NCBI GenBank assembly: GCA_040954595.2 | Contig: CM082583.2 | Span: 10,664,001-10,728,000 of the forward strand | Reading direction: 5' to 3' | Source: Balanoglossus misakiensis | Lineage: Eukaryota > Hemichordata | Length of the DNA: 64,000 nucleotides | Shown here: positions 26,098-41,378 of the stretch, piece after piece | How positions within the stretch are numbered: position 1 is the first letter of the stretch | Layout: each line of letters opens with the position of its first letter | Program-made: the position numbers and the translations under genes | Notes under the pieces: model-generated | What the model saw: only the letters and a program-made list of their open reading frames with translations | What the model was told of the DNA's origin: nothing | The model's database searches: none

Positions 26098-29000
26098 TTA
26101 ATTTTTTTAACGCATCATTGTAGCTGAGTTTTACTCATTTAGATCCTAATTTAGGAATATTCGAGAGATGTTGACGAGCAGTCTTTTTCTTTTGAGCCCA
26201 AGGACACGCAAATGGCAGGAAATGGCTCAGTGCTCTCTTTCTGCCCCTGAAAGATGGCTTGCTGGGGTTAATACTCTGAAAGACGCATTTTATCTGGCAT
26301 GGCATGACTAGCTGAGCCAGTGATGTTAGCTGGGATGGGGAAAGATGTTCACAGCTGGGTGACAGACAGGCAGACATCCATACAGATGATTACACATGGA
26401 TCTGTAGTCATTTGGGAAGTTGTAAGATTGTCCCCAGGCTGTCAACTGACCTCGTACAGACCTGTCTGTCTGGCGTATATTAAATAGTTGGAGTTATAAG
26501 ATGTATCTACAGGGATGTTATTTCACTCAGCATTTTTGAAATTGATGACACCTTCTAATGTTGTATCAAATAAAGGTCAAATCAGTGTAATAACTCTGCT
26601 GTTGACATCTCCTAGACTTGATTCTTCAACACTGAAAATGTAAAGATGTATTTCCTTCCAAGCATCAAGACGTGCTATGTGAAATATTATGGTCGTTAAA
26701 ATGGACATATTCACAAATATACGTAGACACGTACATACACTAAACTGCAGAGAGCACACAATTAACTTATTTTTCAGATGGGCACTTACTTATCCAGATC
26801 AAGGTTTGCTAGACTGAATTTGGTCATGTGAGGGCTCTTCACAACATATTTCAGCAGGATGGCTACATTCATGCATTCAAGTGTAGTGATTACTGAACAG
26901 AGCTATACTTGCATACATTTGACTCCCTACATACGTAACACTGCTTACATGTATTCAGATGGAAACTGGAATGTTGCTATGTGTAGCCAGGGACAACAGC
27001 AGTACATCAGCTACTATGCAGTGACCAACACTAATTGTGTGTGAAACTAAAAAGCAGGAAACACTACAGATAGTCAAATTCAGATTGAATTTTTTTACCA
27101 ACGATACAGAATTAGCAGTTACCACGTATTTGCGTATAGGGCTCACACACTCCTCTAAAATCGTGGAAAGTCTGAATTTGAATGAAAGCACCTATGGAAA
27201 GTTCTGAAAAAAAATTCTACCCCTAAATTCATTTTATAACAACATTATGTTATCACAAATTGTCAATGATTGTGAAAATTCATTGACAAGATTACTGTTT
27301 GAACATAACATTGTTGGACTTAAATTATTATGTATGTGACAACTGCTGTATTGCATAATGAAATTCATCAGCATGTAACAGGTCAGTTAATAATGCAGAA
27401 TCTTAAAAACTCTCCTTGTTATGGTAGCCAATCATTATGTAATCACAGTATATTTTTAATCCTCGAAATTGTATATTAGACTTTCCTCATTGTGTTGTGA
27501 GGTGACCGCTAGGCTTGGTGCAAATGCTCTTGGTAGCGTACATTTGTTTAATGTACAGATTTATATACTCTGATAAATACTTAAGATAGTTGAATACAAG
27601 GTAGTATCATTACACATGTGCAAGTGATCAAAAAGCGTACTTCAGTGGTAAACTTAAGAGAATCAATGTAAGCAAAAGGCAATCCTGTGCTTGTCTTTAT
27701 GCTTGATATAATGAATTACACCATTAAGTATGTGTCTGCTTTCTCAGTGAGGCCTGTCAAATTTTAGGCTGGCCTTCCTCTTTCCTGCCAATGTGAATCA
27801 TATCACTGCTTGTGTTCGTGACTTCTGTGTTCGTGTTAGTTTGTTTACAGGTGTAATATCACTACCAGTAATTATTTATAATCCACCTGAGGGAAAAATA
27901 GGAAAAAACAAAGCAGAACAGAGTGAAAATAGAAAACTTTTCCTGTTTTGTAGTGCCACAAATGCCAAACATAGTATAATTTCCTGCCAAATACTTTGGT
28001 TTTACTATGTTCTTGTGCCACATGAAGCCGTACTTGCTATTTATGTTTGCTGAAAATAGTCTCAGGAACCAGGGGCATTCATATTTGTAGAAACCAACAT
28101 TGTGTGTGATTAAAAACACACACAGAAAAAATGATTTCCTGAAATCTACATCATCACAGTCCAGCCTGAAGATATATACTAATGGCTATGGCAACCCAGT
28201 GCAAATTGTGGTTGGACCATGGCATGTAATCTCTAAGGATCATTCGGCCTAGCTGGGATCATTACCCAGAAAACATATCCCCTGCAAGTCAAAAGATCCA
28301 GGAGTGTTTACTTAGCACTAAGAGTGGTAATTATCTGGCCTATCTGTAATGATCAACCTCTGGGAACATATAAACACCAAGTACAAGCTAATGACAAGTC
28401 TATAATAGTGGTTTAATGAGCTGTTATGTTTTCTTTGCCAGCCCAGTCTGTTGTTAATAAGGTATCCTGCATGGATCCACTTTCCCCCCACATAGTAGAT
28501 CACTCACTTGTAACTGTTGCACTGAGTGTGAGGGAAAGTTGTTGTACGGTGGTGGTTGCCTGGTCAGACTCACCGGGGTAGCATGGGAAAATAGCCCTGT
28601 GTTGTGATAAAATTATAGCCGGGCTTGCAGGAAAGAATCAGATCATGTTGATGGGGGAAAGGACGAGCTCTTTCCTCTGAAAATGGAAATGGAATGTCCT
28701 TGTTGAAGTCAGCAGTGAGGCTTTGATACTAATAGGATGTGTATTTGTCTTGAAATTAATTTTAGAAAAAAATGTCCATGCGATACGTCTGTTCGACTTC
28801 TACAGGCGATGATCGGACGACTGATTTTTAGCAACCTAACTTATTAGATTAAAATTTCAGTTAAAAAACAGGACTGGGATCCAGGGATAAGTATTGTTAC
28901 TGTTGCAGGGTGAATTGTGGGTGTTAAATGTGGAGGTTGATGTCCATATGTATTATTGCTGGCTGTCTTACTGTGCACATGGTAGTGTAACTTTTACTGG

Positions 29001-31936
29001 TATCTTTGAACTTGGTGGGACAATGTCATTGTATTCTAAATACCATATACTCTGCAGCTCTCCTTTTTGTGGAGATGTTTTTGATGAATATCCTGAAAAC
29101 TTTTGGAGGATAAAAAGACAGACTCAATGGGACTTTGTCATTGACAATGAGTTGTTTTGTTCAGACTGAATGTGATAGGACATGGAATCATGCTTGCTGT
29201 GTCAGTCTATTTTTGCTACCGGGTTACAATCATAAATTAACATATATCAACATATATTTTAGTATGATAGAAGATGAGTCCTCATTGGAAATTGAGCATG
29301 TGAACTTTCAACTTTGCATCCATGAAGATTCCAACAGTTATTGGACAAAAAAGTAATATAATATTGTGTACTAGGGTCTCTTACCTTAATCTCATTTCCC
29401 ATTCTTTCAGTCGTGGACTAGAAGATCTTCACTGAAGTGTACTGTTGTATCAAGACGAGCAGGATCATCACTCCAATTACTAGACAGAGGTAATGTGAGT
29501 TCTTCTCAATTCTATATACTTTTTGTTGATGGTTTGACATTACTTTAAAGAAATTACTTTGTACTGTATTTACTTCTGGTACCAGTGCAGATATTGTTGA
29601 ACCGTTTGCTCGAGTTAGGAATATTACCATACAGATATGAGTGGTTTGGAATAATTTGAAAAGCTGAGAAAAGAATTTTACGATTGAACTTTTGGACTGC
29701 TGAAGATGATGTTTTTGTTGTGTTTTGAGAATCGAGAAATTCATTTGATGAAAGTTCATCTTATTATTAGTCCTGACTACTGTGTTAAGGTTTGACTGGC
29801 CCGAGGTCTGCTGGTGTATGATATGTGCATCGTAGGAAAACAATGGGAAGTCTGCATGATACCAGTATCGTCTCTCCTCTTCCAATAACAGCTAGCACAT
29901 TCTCCCAAGTGCAAGTTGGCCATATCAAAGACTGAGAAGTAAAATAGAAAGAATATAACATCAGGGTGGCCAGTGTGTAGTACATTTCCTTTAGTGAATC
30001 ATGTACGTGTAAGTCCTCTGAAACATACAATGCTAGTGAAGTCCTGCAGAACCCTACTCCACTAGGCAGAAATATTTCTTACATTGCCTACCACATGCAG
30101 GATGTGTTGATTTGTAACTTGCTGCGAAGTTTACTTATTTAACCCTTGATATGCCATACTCAACGTCTCGTCAACTTTCAAAAAAATTATTCCTCATAAC
30201 TTTTTCCCCAGTTTTTCTCAAAGTTTGATCATGACCTACAGATAATGGAAAATTATGTCCACTTGATCTATGGGGAAACTTTGCGAAAATATTAAAATGT
30301 TGAACTGCATTTTGACAGAGAAAATGTAATGTTCAACGGGTAAATAACTGCTTGCTCAGTCTGATGTATCCAAGCTTAATATTTTATTTCAAGCATTTGT
30401 CCAGTATTCAGCTGGCCTCACCTTTGAACTTCACACCATCATATCCAATGCCATTGCACACACACATAGTTCACTGTTTCATGTTCTATCCATGACATTG
30501 TATCTGGGTTAATATAAATTCCACTGAAAGTAATCCGTCGAACAGAAGAGAACTTTTCTATGCCATAATGAAAATGGCATATTTTCCCTTCTCACAGTGT
30601 TTCAGTTGTCAATATTTTATTGCCAATGTCATGTATTGCAATGTTCAAACTTGTATATATGTTATGCTAGATACAAAGTTCAAACAATAACGGTGAAATG
30701 AAATTGTAAAGAAGTAAAGTAACTTTTTCTGATAGAAGTCTCTGCTTATTCATATTTTTAACCAACAAACTTTCATTACATACATGTACATGCACACGTG
30801 CACACACATACACACGTTTTAAGTTGTCTTTCCGTAAAAATGGGATCTAACTAATCAAAACTTGTGTGTGATACGATGCTCGAGGTGAAGTAGAAGACAA
30901 AGGAAAGGAGAAGAGGTTGACAGAGAGAGAGAGAGAGAGGGTGTCGTATGATTTACAGTGGGAGGAGTCTGTCACAGTCTGTACATGTATCCTCATGATA
31001 AGGACAGTCTAATTACTTTTTATTCTGGGTGATTAGCAGATCACTTTCATCACAGAGAAGCCGTAATGTTTACTTTTCAGCAAGTGGTCTGTGTGAAGAG
31101 TTGAGAGAGAGAATCATCAGAGTATTTTTGATCTCTCATGTAGTCCTCTAATTTGTCTGGACAACACTCAGAAGACGAACTAATTGGCATCTCACTTTCA
31201 CCCAGTCTCTTCCACGCTCCAGGTGATCATAACCCGCTGGTCTTAGCCTGTTCCAGAGTCAACAACTCTGTGTTCACAGGGTAAACCCCTAGAGCTACTC
31301 CACACTACGCTGTTGTTGTTTTTCCGTTGGAGAGAAAGATTTAACAGTAACAATGCTGGCTTTTGATTCGTGTATGATGTTGAGCTAATCGACGTCTTGA
31401 ATTTTCTCCCCAAATGGATGTTTTCAATTTTAATAGTTATAATTGTTCCAAAATGTATGACAGATATTTCAAATTTCTGAGGATACGTTAGATAAATTGA
31501 TATGGCCAATCTTTAGACGGCGGAGGAAATGTTTGTGTGCATGACACCAAACTGACTCCATTTTTAGGGAGCAGATGCAGGCAGAATTAGCAAATAAAAC
31601 TGTGAACAGTTCATCTTGTTAAGTTTTTATTGTGTAAGTCTGTGTTTCCAAATTGTCTTCAGGCCTAAAGGTGAGAGAAGTGTTCGTTTAACCTTCTAAC
31701 GGGAAGGTGGAAAACGACTTTCTGGCTGTGAGATCAAAGTGGTGCTAATTGGTGCGCTGTGTGTTGAGTTTACACCATGTCTTGCAGGAATATGCCCAGC
31801 CCAATTAATATGTAATATGATGTTGTGGGCTTGGTGCTTCTGGTATGTGTGAAAATGGGCATGTCTTTGCTTTGACAAGATGATGGCGCCAAATTAACAC
31901 ATGGATTAGTAATGAGATACTAATGAGATTGTAGGT
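26098..31936. other. Non-coding stretch, nothing recognised
   Basis: AT-rich. The longest frame, 29418-29885 (-), encodes 155 residues with a hydrophobic C-terminal segment (LCLVIGVMILLVLI) but no recognised family; see findings. A GA repeat is at 30922-30939. Confidence 0.5.
30922..30939 (+). repeat. (AG)n microsatellite
   Basis: Nine AG units in TTGACAGAGAG...AGGGTG. Confidence 0.9.
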
Positions 31937-34900
31937 TTAAGTTAGGGAGAGCCCAGTCTAGCTTCAATACTTCAACGGTGTCAGAGCTACAGGTAAGGGA
32001 CACGTTTCTCTGCTGTACATAAAGATTTGTGCGTAACTCCTGTGTATACATGTAGTCTTCAGTTATATATTTGCATTGAGTGTTCTAAATATGTGACTTG
32101 TGTTGGCTATTAATATTTTGTCAGTAGCCACGTTGGTATATAGGAAATGGGAAATTATATCCAAAATAGCCTCTTTCAGGTTATTTTTTGACTGTCCTTT
32201 TTAAAGTCATGTTCACATTGGCTATTTATTAATAATGGTCTATGGCGCTTGTGCAAGCAGACAGTTTTAGTCTTCCTCCTACCTCCATGCCAGCAAATAT
32301 TGATTGCTATTTAGCAGAATCTATATTTTACACTCCAGGCAGTATGCTGTGTGCTGCCTGCCTCTGCCTGTTGTTTGGTTCAAATATCAACCAAAAAAGC
32401 ACTTTCTGAAAATAGGTCTGACTGCTGCGTGGGGATTACAAAGCAGTTTTTAGACAGTTGACCAGCACCAGTGGAACAGACACATAATTTCTCTGCTGAT
32501 GTGGGTACGGCTAGATCATACTCTGCAGGATTACGAATACTGTGTGCGTCAGAATTTCATTCATGGCAAGTCGTCCGCAGGAAAAACTGGGTATCTATCT
32601 GTGCCAATATGTGTGCTTGGCATTTGGTTTTTGGGTGCTGCACAGCAAATGTGATGCCAGGTGACAGTGTGTATTCCTATGCAAAACAGTCCCTCGAAAG
32701 AGTTTTCTCAAGAAACTTCCCAGGTGTATCTGACCAAACTCATGGATTGGGATTTGACGTAGATACTTTACCAGGTAGGAGAGAAAACTGATTTCACCCT
32801 TTTTTATGCAGTTTCATTGTCAGAAACAGAGATTTGTAATTGAGTCTCAAGGGTGTGTGTATGTTAAACTGGTGCTGGTTGGTTAAATGTCTGTAAAGTC
32901 CGTAATGTACACCTTTTGTTAAAGAGGTTTCAGGGATAAAAATGGAAACGGCTGGAAAAAAAAAATGGACTTGCTTTAGCAGTCATATGTTCATATGTAA
33001 ATGAATGAATATATTATAAGTGATAACTCGAAGAACTGGATTAGGAAACATCTGGATAGTGGAGTTTAAAAAAAGTCATGCAGTTTTAATGTGCAGGTTT
33101 GAAGCGATTGCCGCACTGTTTTGTACGCAGGTACTTGTTTTCATTTGGAAGGGTTGAGTTCAACAAAATACCATTTTGATGCAGAGATACTTAGAAATGT
33201 TGCCATAGCAGAGCAGTAGGGGAAAAAATCCAGCATATTTCCTTTTTCTGCAGCAGATTTATTTTGTCCACATTCCTTTTATATGGTGGCATTTCTTTGA
33301 GGAAGTCAGGATCATTAATTTGAGTGCTGGTAAATTTCAAAGGACTAGTGTACCTGCGTTACGTGGAAACTTATAGACTACTGGAAATGAACTTAGTGCC
33401 AGATATTTGCTTAGAAATTTATTTGATCAATAGATGCATTGTTGGATAATTTCTCCCGTTGACTGTGCCACTGTAAAGATTACTGTACTGTACTCAGAAG
33501 TGACTATGCATATAGTGTATAAGTAATTTTTTGAAAAAAAAAATGAATTTGTTAACGGTAATGTTTAGCTATTTTTATCATAAACTAATTGAGGAAAATA
33601 CTAACATCACCACACAAAAAGGTCACAGGAACATAATAGATTAGTTTGGCATATCTTTCAAATGAGTTAGACTCACAGTTGGAGTGGACTAAAATGTGAA
33701 GTAATGATTATACAGTCATTTGGGACGGCCGTTTGGCTCACAAGACGTTCAATACGAGAAGCTGAACATAAAGAATTGGCGGAAGAGTTTAACGCTCCTC
33801 AAAACTCGAACGAGAAATGGTCTATACTCTGTTGAGTGAGTTGCATCCACTAGAGTAAAACTAAAATTACCAAAAGCTATCCATAACAAAAGTGTGAAAC
33901 GCGCAAAAGTTATATCTGGGGTCCATATACTGATAACAACTTTGCCTCTCTCACACCGGAAATTAACCTTCACATCTCAATGTTTAGCATGATTGGATTT
34001 GCTTTTATTGAAAGGTGCTTTAGTCCAAAATAATTGAAGTTTTATTGATTGTGTGTGTGTCTGTCCTGCTTTAAGGTTTCCCTCTCTCATACATTTATCT
34101 CTGCTATTGTCTTCACATTCAAAAAACTAAATGAAAACATCTTTGTTATTTATGTCAGCGGTGACCTGACTGGTCTCTTCAGTTATATGTTTTTCTTGTC
34201 TGGGCATGCACTCTTTCCATCCAGTCCATTAAATGATAGAACAAAATGTTCATTTTAGAAATTAAAAAACGTGGTGCCACAGACAATATTCTTTGTGTGA
34301 AACTGAAAGCCCAATGGACATGAAACTCGTGTTCGAACAAGTTTGTGTTGGTGGATGATATTTTGCAATGGCATCCTGTGTACCGCGAAAAACCTGTTGT
34401 TCCTTTTCAATATTGTCTCTTGCATCTTTTTGTGGAGATCTTTGTTTATTATTTTGCTTGATGTGTAGTTTATATGAATGGATGGCTGGCTGTTGTGAAC
34501 ATCTTCCTATATTGAAACAGGGCTCAGTTTATTATGGTAAAAGTTTCTTGTGACTTTTATCCGTCACAAAACTTTCTGGTTGACTTTTCTTGCACTGTTA
34601 TGATATAAGTAACTGAGTTTTCAGGATTTTGAAATATAGATGAGTTTTTAACAGTATATGGCCATTTCTATTCTGTGTCAAAATTACTCTGGAAACATCC
34701 ATGTGAAGTTTTCAAAAGGATATAAAATAGGAAGGAACATGTTTGGCTTGAACTGGATCTGGCAGAGCTGACTTTCGATGTAGAATCCTACTCTTACACA
34801 TTTACATGTACTACACGTGTACTAGTACATCTGAATTGATGAGAAGGTGGTTGCTGGTCTTTTATCTCCATATCTCAGTACGCATTGAAATCCCAAACAG

Positions 34901-37590
34901 CCCTTCGCTACGACCTTTTAACAGTTATTATGATGTTACCCAGACTCTTTACAAGCAATTTAATATGCTTGTGTACAGAGTTTGATGATTCCGTAGTATG
35001 TAAGCAACACTCCGTATGAGAGCCAAGTAGTGGAGAAATTGCGGAAAATTTTCATGTTCCCTCTTAAAATCTTGGAGTTGAGTTGCATCAGATTTCAAGT
35101 TTGGCAATGAGAAGTCAGTCGATTCGGACAAGTTCTCTGACATTTCTGACAAATCTCGTAAAAAATTTGTATGATAATTCTGAACAGCAGGGACTGTGGT
35201 AGAGGACGCATGTATTGTTTCTCGACCGTTCTCTCTTGTCCACGGCACTCCGATGAAGGACATCACGAATCATTTGACGTGATGACACATGTTGGCAATT
35301 TATAATCAGGGTCACCCCTCACAAAGATGACAGTTATTGCGTTCTCGGGCAAGCATTATTAAAAAAATGAAGCAGGACATGTCCAAACGGATTTTGAGAT
35401 TATCAAGAAAGAGCAAACTTAACAACAAATTGTTGGTCAGGGTTAGCTTTGGGTGGTATTACCCGTACAAAGGACTGCAATTTTTCAATTTTGCATCTGG
35501 AGGCTGTAGTGTTATCTTCACAATGTGTGACTGGCTCTGGTGTTAAATGTCAAACTTGATGATCCTTACTTTAGATGGGAAATCACTCTTTGACAGTTCG
35601 TGAAGAAAGACAACTTGTGCCATGCGCTTCGTTTGATTAAAGCTACACTATCCCATGTGATGCACACGTCAGTGACAATGGCAGACTTCAATGCATACAT
35701 GTACTGCTCACTTTAGTCGTCCAAAACTTGTGAACCAAGTTTAAACTTTATTAAAACCCATGGGAAATTAACATAGTCCTGGAAAACTTGTTTGTCGCAA
35801 AAAAATTACCAAGAAGAGAGAAATTGACATTGTTAAAGCAACCAATTATGGCAGTCCAGTGTTACAAACCAACAACATCCCAAATCCCCCAAGTCAGCTC
35901 GCTGGCATTTACGCACCCATTCCCCATTCGCTTCAGTTGACCACATTCTGTGCATTGGTCATCACCAGTCGTTTTGCCATGGCAACATGGGATGTTGTGT
36001 GACCAGCCCTCATTAAAAAACAGAATGAACTCGCCTCCGAACCATTGGATGTAGCCTGCAGCATGCACATGCGAAACTGCTGGTCCACCTCATGTTTATT
36101 CACAACTGGCTTTAGCTTCATTAGCCATCTTGTCTGGACGCAAATCATCCTCACTTATTCGCAGAGTACGTTTCAGTCTAGCAAGATCTGCATCCAACTT
36201 TGTCTCCCTGATCTTATTTTGGTCCAACCTCTTTGTCAAGTTGAACACAGTTTAGAAGCTGCACCAAAGGTAAACTTAACAAAAACATTTTTTTTTGCAG
36301 TGTATGGTATAATGTTGATGTAGAAATCATACTATGTTTGGTAAAGAATGACATTTGTTCTAATCTGTTAATATATATCATTCGATTTTGAAACCCATGT
36401 GTATGTAATGTCCACTCTTCTGTGTCATTGACTCTGTTCTCTGTGTTTTGCCAACTGCAAATTACGGCTATCATCTTTTCCGGTCTTTCGGACCATCAAG
36501 CTGAAAGATGACGCTTTTTTATTGTCTACTAAATGTGCAATAGGTTGGCCGCCAAATTTTATTTTCTATTTTACACTGTTCATATTTTTACATCCTTTAT
36601 TGCTCTGTCAGTTGGGAGTTCTTCATCTCGAAATAGTAGTAGCTATCTACATCTGTCTAGATTGTATCTACTTCTGTCTTGCCAGTGTAACTTCCCTATA
36701 TAGTATGGGGGTAGATGAACACCGACTAACATCATGTACTAAAGGTTGATAGGATATAGCCATAGGTTTCAAGGGGAAAGGGAAAAGTGCATGAGATGTA
36801 TAGAGGCCTAATTATTATTAATTATGGTCCCATTGATAGGCTTCATCCACAGCTGTATGGCATGGACTAGCTGTTTAGTTAATCAAGCTGCAATAGAAGT
36901 CACAAAGTGGGGGCATTACTTTTGTCAAGCCGCCAATTTGTGCCATAAGCCACCATTTAGATGATATTAAAGTGCTGTAAGCATCGAATGGTGGATGACA
37001 CCCCAATGCATTGTCTCTGTAACACATTTTCAAAGATTTAAATCCTCTTAGCGGATTTACTCTGTTGTTGTCATTTGCAGAAGTTGCCAAACGTTCATGT
37101 GAATAAAATAAAACATCTGATGCCAGTGACCTCTGCCATAAAGACTGACAGCAGTTCGACTGAACTTAACAGCACCACAGCATAGTCAGTGTCATCAATA
37201 TAGCTGCCAACTGATACATATTGTATTTGACTTCCACCAAGAGTTCCATATCTTTCGTAATACAGACATGTAACAGATAGCTATGATTTCAATTGATTGG
37301 TGTGTATATTTTCAATGCTTGATTGAACTCACAAACATGATTGATCAATCTTATATTACATTGTCAGAGTTTTACATCCCATGTCATGTACATGTGTATT
37401 CCAACCCTAAAGGCATACATGTACAATTCTATGCAACTGACAGACACAGCTTGGCAGTGTTTGTTTGTCGGTTTAATTAGCTGTACTAATTCAGTTCATA
37501 ATATACGCAAATAACACTAATTGTGCCCTGGAAACATGTTAACCCTATACTGAGTACCATTGCAGGGCTGGTCATGAAGTGGTACTGATG

Positions 37591-37640
37591 TTATTATTAT
37601 TATCATTAGTTGTTATTGTTGTTGTTGTTGTTGTCATTAT
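37591..37640 (+). repeat. (TTA)n/(TTG)n microsatellite
   Basis: TTATTATTATTATC followed by TTGTTGTTGTTGTTG, imperfect, about 50 bp. Confidence 0.85.
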
Positions 37641-40600
37641 TTTAAATACAAAACAAGAACAGTGTTGTCTTTGATTGATGAGTGCTGTTGATATTAAAGC
37701 TAGGAATTGGACAGTGCACTGTACAGCATTCTCGACGGACTGGGTCTCATGACGACTGGTGTTCAGAGATGAATTGACATCAGCCAAAACTTGGGTGATT
37801 TATTCTTCAGCTGCCATTCGGACTTTCATAAAGTCAACACACATGTTGAATATTTGAGATTAAACTTCACATGATGACTCTAGTGTCAATATTCTTTGTG
37901 AAATGTTTGTACATGTGATCACTCCAATAAATCCAATGAACTCCAAATTGACACCAATGAACTTTATTGTGTGTCACATTCTGCTGATATTTTCCCTGTT
38001 AGCAAACGTTGGATAATTTTTCCTTGCTAAAAAAGTGAAAACACTTTTGGGGAGGGGGTTGGTGAGTTTCTTATTTGCAGAATTCAAAAAATATAAAACC
38101 TAGCTAAGTTTCATCTTCTAAACTTTTGCAGTTGCACAGTTGTGTAAAATAAACAAGTTAAGGAGGCTTCTATCCGATGGTGCCTTGTAGGACAAAGACA
38201 ATTTTCATGCTTTCGCCAATTGTTGCCTTCACAATTTTCTTAGTTCCAAAATTAGATATACCCCTTTTTTGTATTGAGTTCTATATTTAAATATGCATAG
38301 AGTACCAGTATTGGTGAGAGAGAGAGTTCTCTATTCTGCTTTTTTCTGCTGTTTTATGTTGAAGAAACCAGAATTATTATTATATTGTGAACACTGGGTT
38401 AAATTTTGTCATAAAAAATGGCAAATGCTTTTGATAGCAGCAGTTGAAGAGCGGTACCGTGTTATCATATTTGACATGTTGCAACAACCTTTATTATTCT
38501 GCTGGTATGTGATAGGATAATTTGAGAGACAAAATTTTGGCTGTCAAATGAAAAGAAATTGGCTATTAATTTTGTTTTGTACTAAAAGATAATATGACCC
38601 AGACATTGTCCTCTGCCTACCAAGGTTACTGTGACATCGACACCACACTGACTTTTCCCTTCCTCTTCTCACTTCTGAACTCTAATCCCAATGTCACCAT
38701 CTTTTTCCAAACTTGAACATGAATTTTTATGAAAGACTTGTGAACAAGCATGCCTTTCACAAAGATACATTAGAGAAAGTTTTCTGAAGAAAAACCTGTT
38801 AACATGTCCTGCTGGTTACATAAATGTGCAAACACCTTTCTCTTAAAAACACCATACTGCAAAGCATTCAATTCTTCTGTACATCTTGACGCTGTAATGA
38901 ATTTGTAGGTGTAAAACTGTAATGTATTTATGCCTGTTCGCGGCAGAGCTGTGTAACTGTTCAAGGACATAAAACTTCACGGCCCTCACTTTGATACATT
39001 GTTATTTGATTTGTTCATGGCCGCTTGCAAAAAGAAGAAAATTTGAACAGTTGGGTAATTACTGTGAATGGACTGGTGGTAACAATGGAATGACAGACTG
39101 GGATGGGAGGTCTTGTTGAACGTCATGTTCATTAAAATGCGATCTTCCCTCTCTCCATAATGCCAGCTGCTTCACACCTCAAAATTGTACCTTATGGTCA
39201 GTTCAATGTCTGAAAGAAACGAGGTTATATGAAATAAACATGACAGAGTTTAGTCAGATAACTATGGCAACTTTACTTGATACACTTCTTTGCTCGACTG
39301 CTTGCGGGTTCAGCTAAAACTGAGGGAAAACACTGAATATTATAAGTGTACCTACTGGTATACTTGTAAGAACTTTAATCTTTAATGGACGTAAACCAAA
39401 GGTGTTCAGACATTTTGTTCTCAGAAATCATTATGGTTTCTATGTATAATTCCATTTTCTGTTATTGGTTTTAAAATCTCACCGGGGAAACAAGGTTTGA
39501 AAGACAGTTTTGTGGGTGGTGATTTTTGAGATCATGACTGCATTTTACAATGTTTTTAAAAGAAGATTTGGATGTCTATGGGACAATTTTTTGTTATCTT
39601 GTACAAGATACCCTGATGATAAATATACTGTCGGATGCTACCAAAGAACATCGCCTGTGGCTACATCTGATCCAGCAAAAAGCATACATCACCAAACTAC
39701 CTCAAATGATGTATTGTCTGTCAGTGTACAACAGATTGGACCATCCAGATTTTATCAATTTTGATCTTTTGACTTCACAATGCAACTTGTTGCATATACT
39801 GTATCATCAGGTTCAAAATATTGAGGCCCAACCTTGCATCTCCTTGCACAGATTATAAGCTTATAAAACTAGGATACACATGTCCTGCCCTATCCTTTTG
39901 TTATACTAGGTGCATCATTACCAGAAAATCACTATGTTTCTATGAATATATCCCATTTTCCTTTTGTTCTTTTATTAGTTTGAAAGATGGCACATGTGCA
40001 GATGCTGATCTCTTTCTAATATATTGTGTGCTTCGTAACACATCTGTGATGGGCGCATCTGAAACAGGCTGTGTCTGTTGTAATCACACCCCTAGATTTT
40101 CTCTCACCTTTGCTTGACCGCATCCTGACATCCAGTATTAACCCAGCCCCAGACTGTTCCCGTTCATTCCTGTATTTCTGCTGATAGCGTGACAGACCAA
40201 GCTCTATGGTCACTAATTTCTTGCAGTGTCACACACACCCCTACATATAGAAACTACAAGTGGCTTTAATTGATAGGGAATTCTCACCCAACAATACCAT
40301 CACACATACAGTATCCTCTAATAACCATTAGTAAACCTTGACAATGTACAACATTTAATCTTCCATCATGCACAACTGAAACAATACACCCATTGCGAAT
40401 CTCTGTATACCAGAAGTGCGGTATTCGAAAATGTCACTTCCCGAAATACCACTCTCTGTTTAATTTTTCGACAGATGCATATAAAAGACATTGGAGTGGA
40501 CATCCAAGAAAAACTCTTTTTATAAATCACTGTCTACGGGTTGCATATACATGACACAAGACCCATCGCGGAATGTGAAATGCCACACTTTGGTTCACTA

Positions 40601-40993
40601 GATTGGCAATTCGTGTAGGGGCTGTATATTTGTGTTGAGAGGTTTTGTTGTACTCACTAATTACACTGTGAATACCGATGAATAACTATTTCCAGTCATC
40701 CCCGAGTACAGTTATTTTCTGAGTAGGTCAAAGTAGCCGTCTATCTTTAAAACAAATTCCCACAAAGTAGTTAAAAAAAACATCACTTCACAAAAAAGGA
40801 TACTGGCACTTTGGGCTCTAATAATAATCATTACAAAATTAACCACAGACCGAAATGCTGAAAATAATGTTCACATCACTGCATGTATTTACCAAAAGTA
40901 AAGGGTACACAGACAATGACCGAGGCAAGCCTTTGGAGAAAATACCAAAGATATTCTCAGAAATACAGGGCATGGTATTATAAAACAAACAGT

Positions 40994-41013
40994 AAAGAAA
41001 GAAAGAAAGAAAG
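40994..41013 (+). repeat. (AAAG)n microsatellite
   Basis: Five AAAG units in a row within AGTAAAGAAAG...AAGTTTATC. Confidence 0.9.
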
Positions 41014-41365
41014 TTTATCATCAGAAACAGATAACCTGTCTTTCTACACAGAGTTATTTCTGTATCACAGGGGTTTATGGCGAAAATAGAGTGTTATGGG
41101 GGTTTGTACAGATGTGACAGATTTTCATGAAATTAATGATGTGCATGAACTCATCAATTTTATCTAACTGTCACCTGTTTATTGTGTGTTTGATGTAGCG
41201 ACATTGTGTCAGGTGGTTTTTATTGTAAGAGTGGGCAAGATTTTATGTTCATAACTTTGTGATTTCTTTTCATTCGGTTATTTCTGTGTTTTCTGTGGTC
41301 ATTTCAATAATTGGGATCACGATATTAGTAATACAGATAAGAAACTCAGAGAGAAAGAGGTGGGT

Positions 41366-41378
41366 GGGGGGGGGGGGG
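41366..41378 (+). repeat. Run of 13 G
   Basis: Uninterrupted G run after GGTGGGT, a potential G-quadruplex site and a likely length-variable locus. Confidence 0.85.

Noticed and set aside
25879-26123. Two overlapping Gly-rich frames across a G run
   Set aside because: They are translations of the G17 tract and repeat blocks inside the transposon-like element, not a gene.
36478-36515. GGTCTTTCGGACC followed by GAAAGATGACG, resembling a histone 3' stem-loop
   Set aside because: The stem is only four pairs, the loop and stem bases do not fit the histone consensus, and no histone gene lies upstream.
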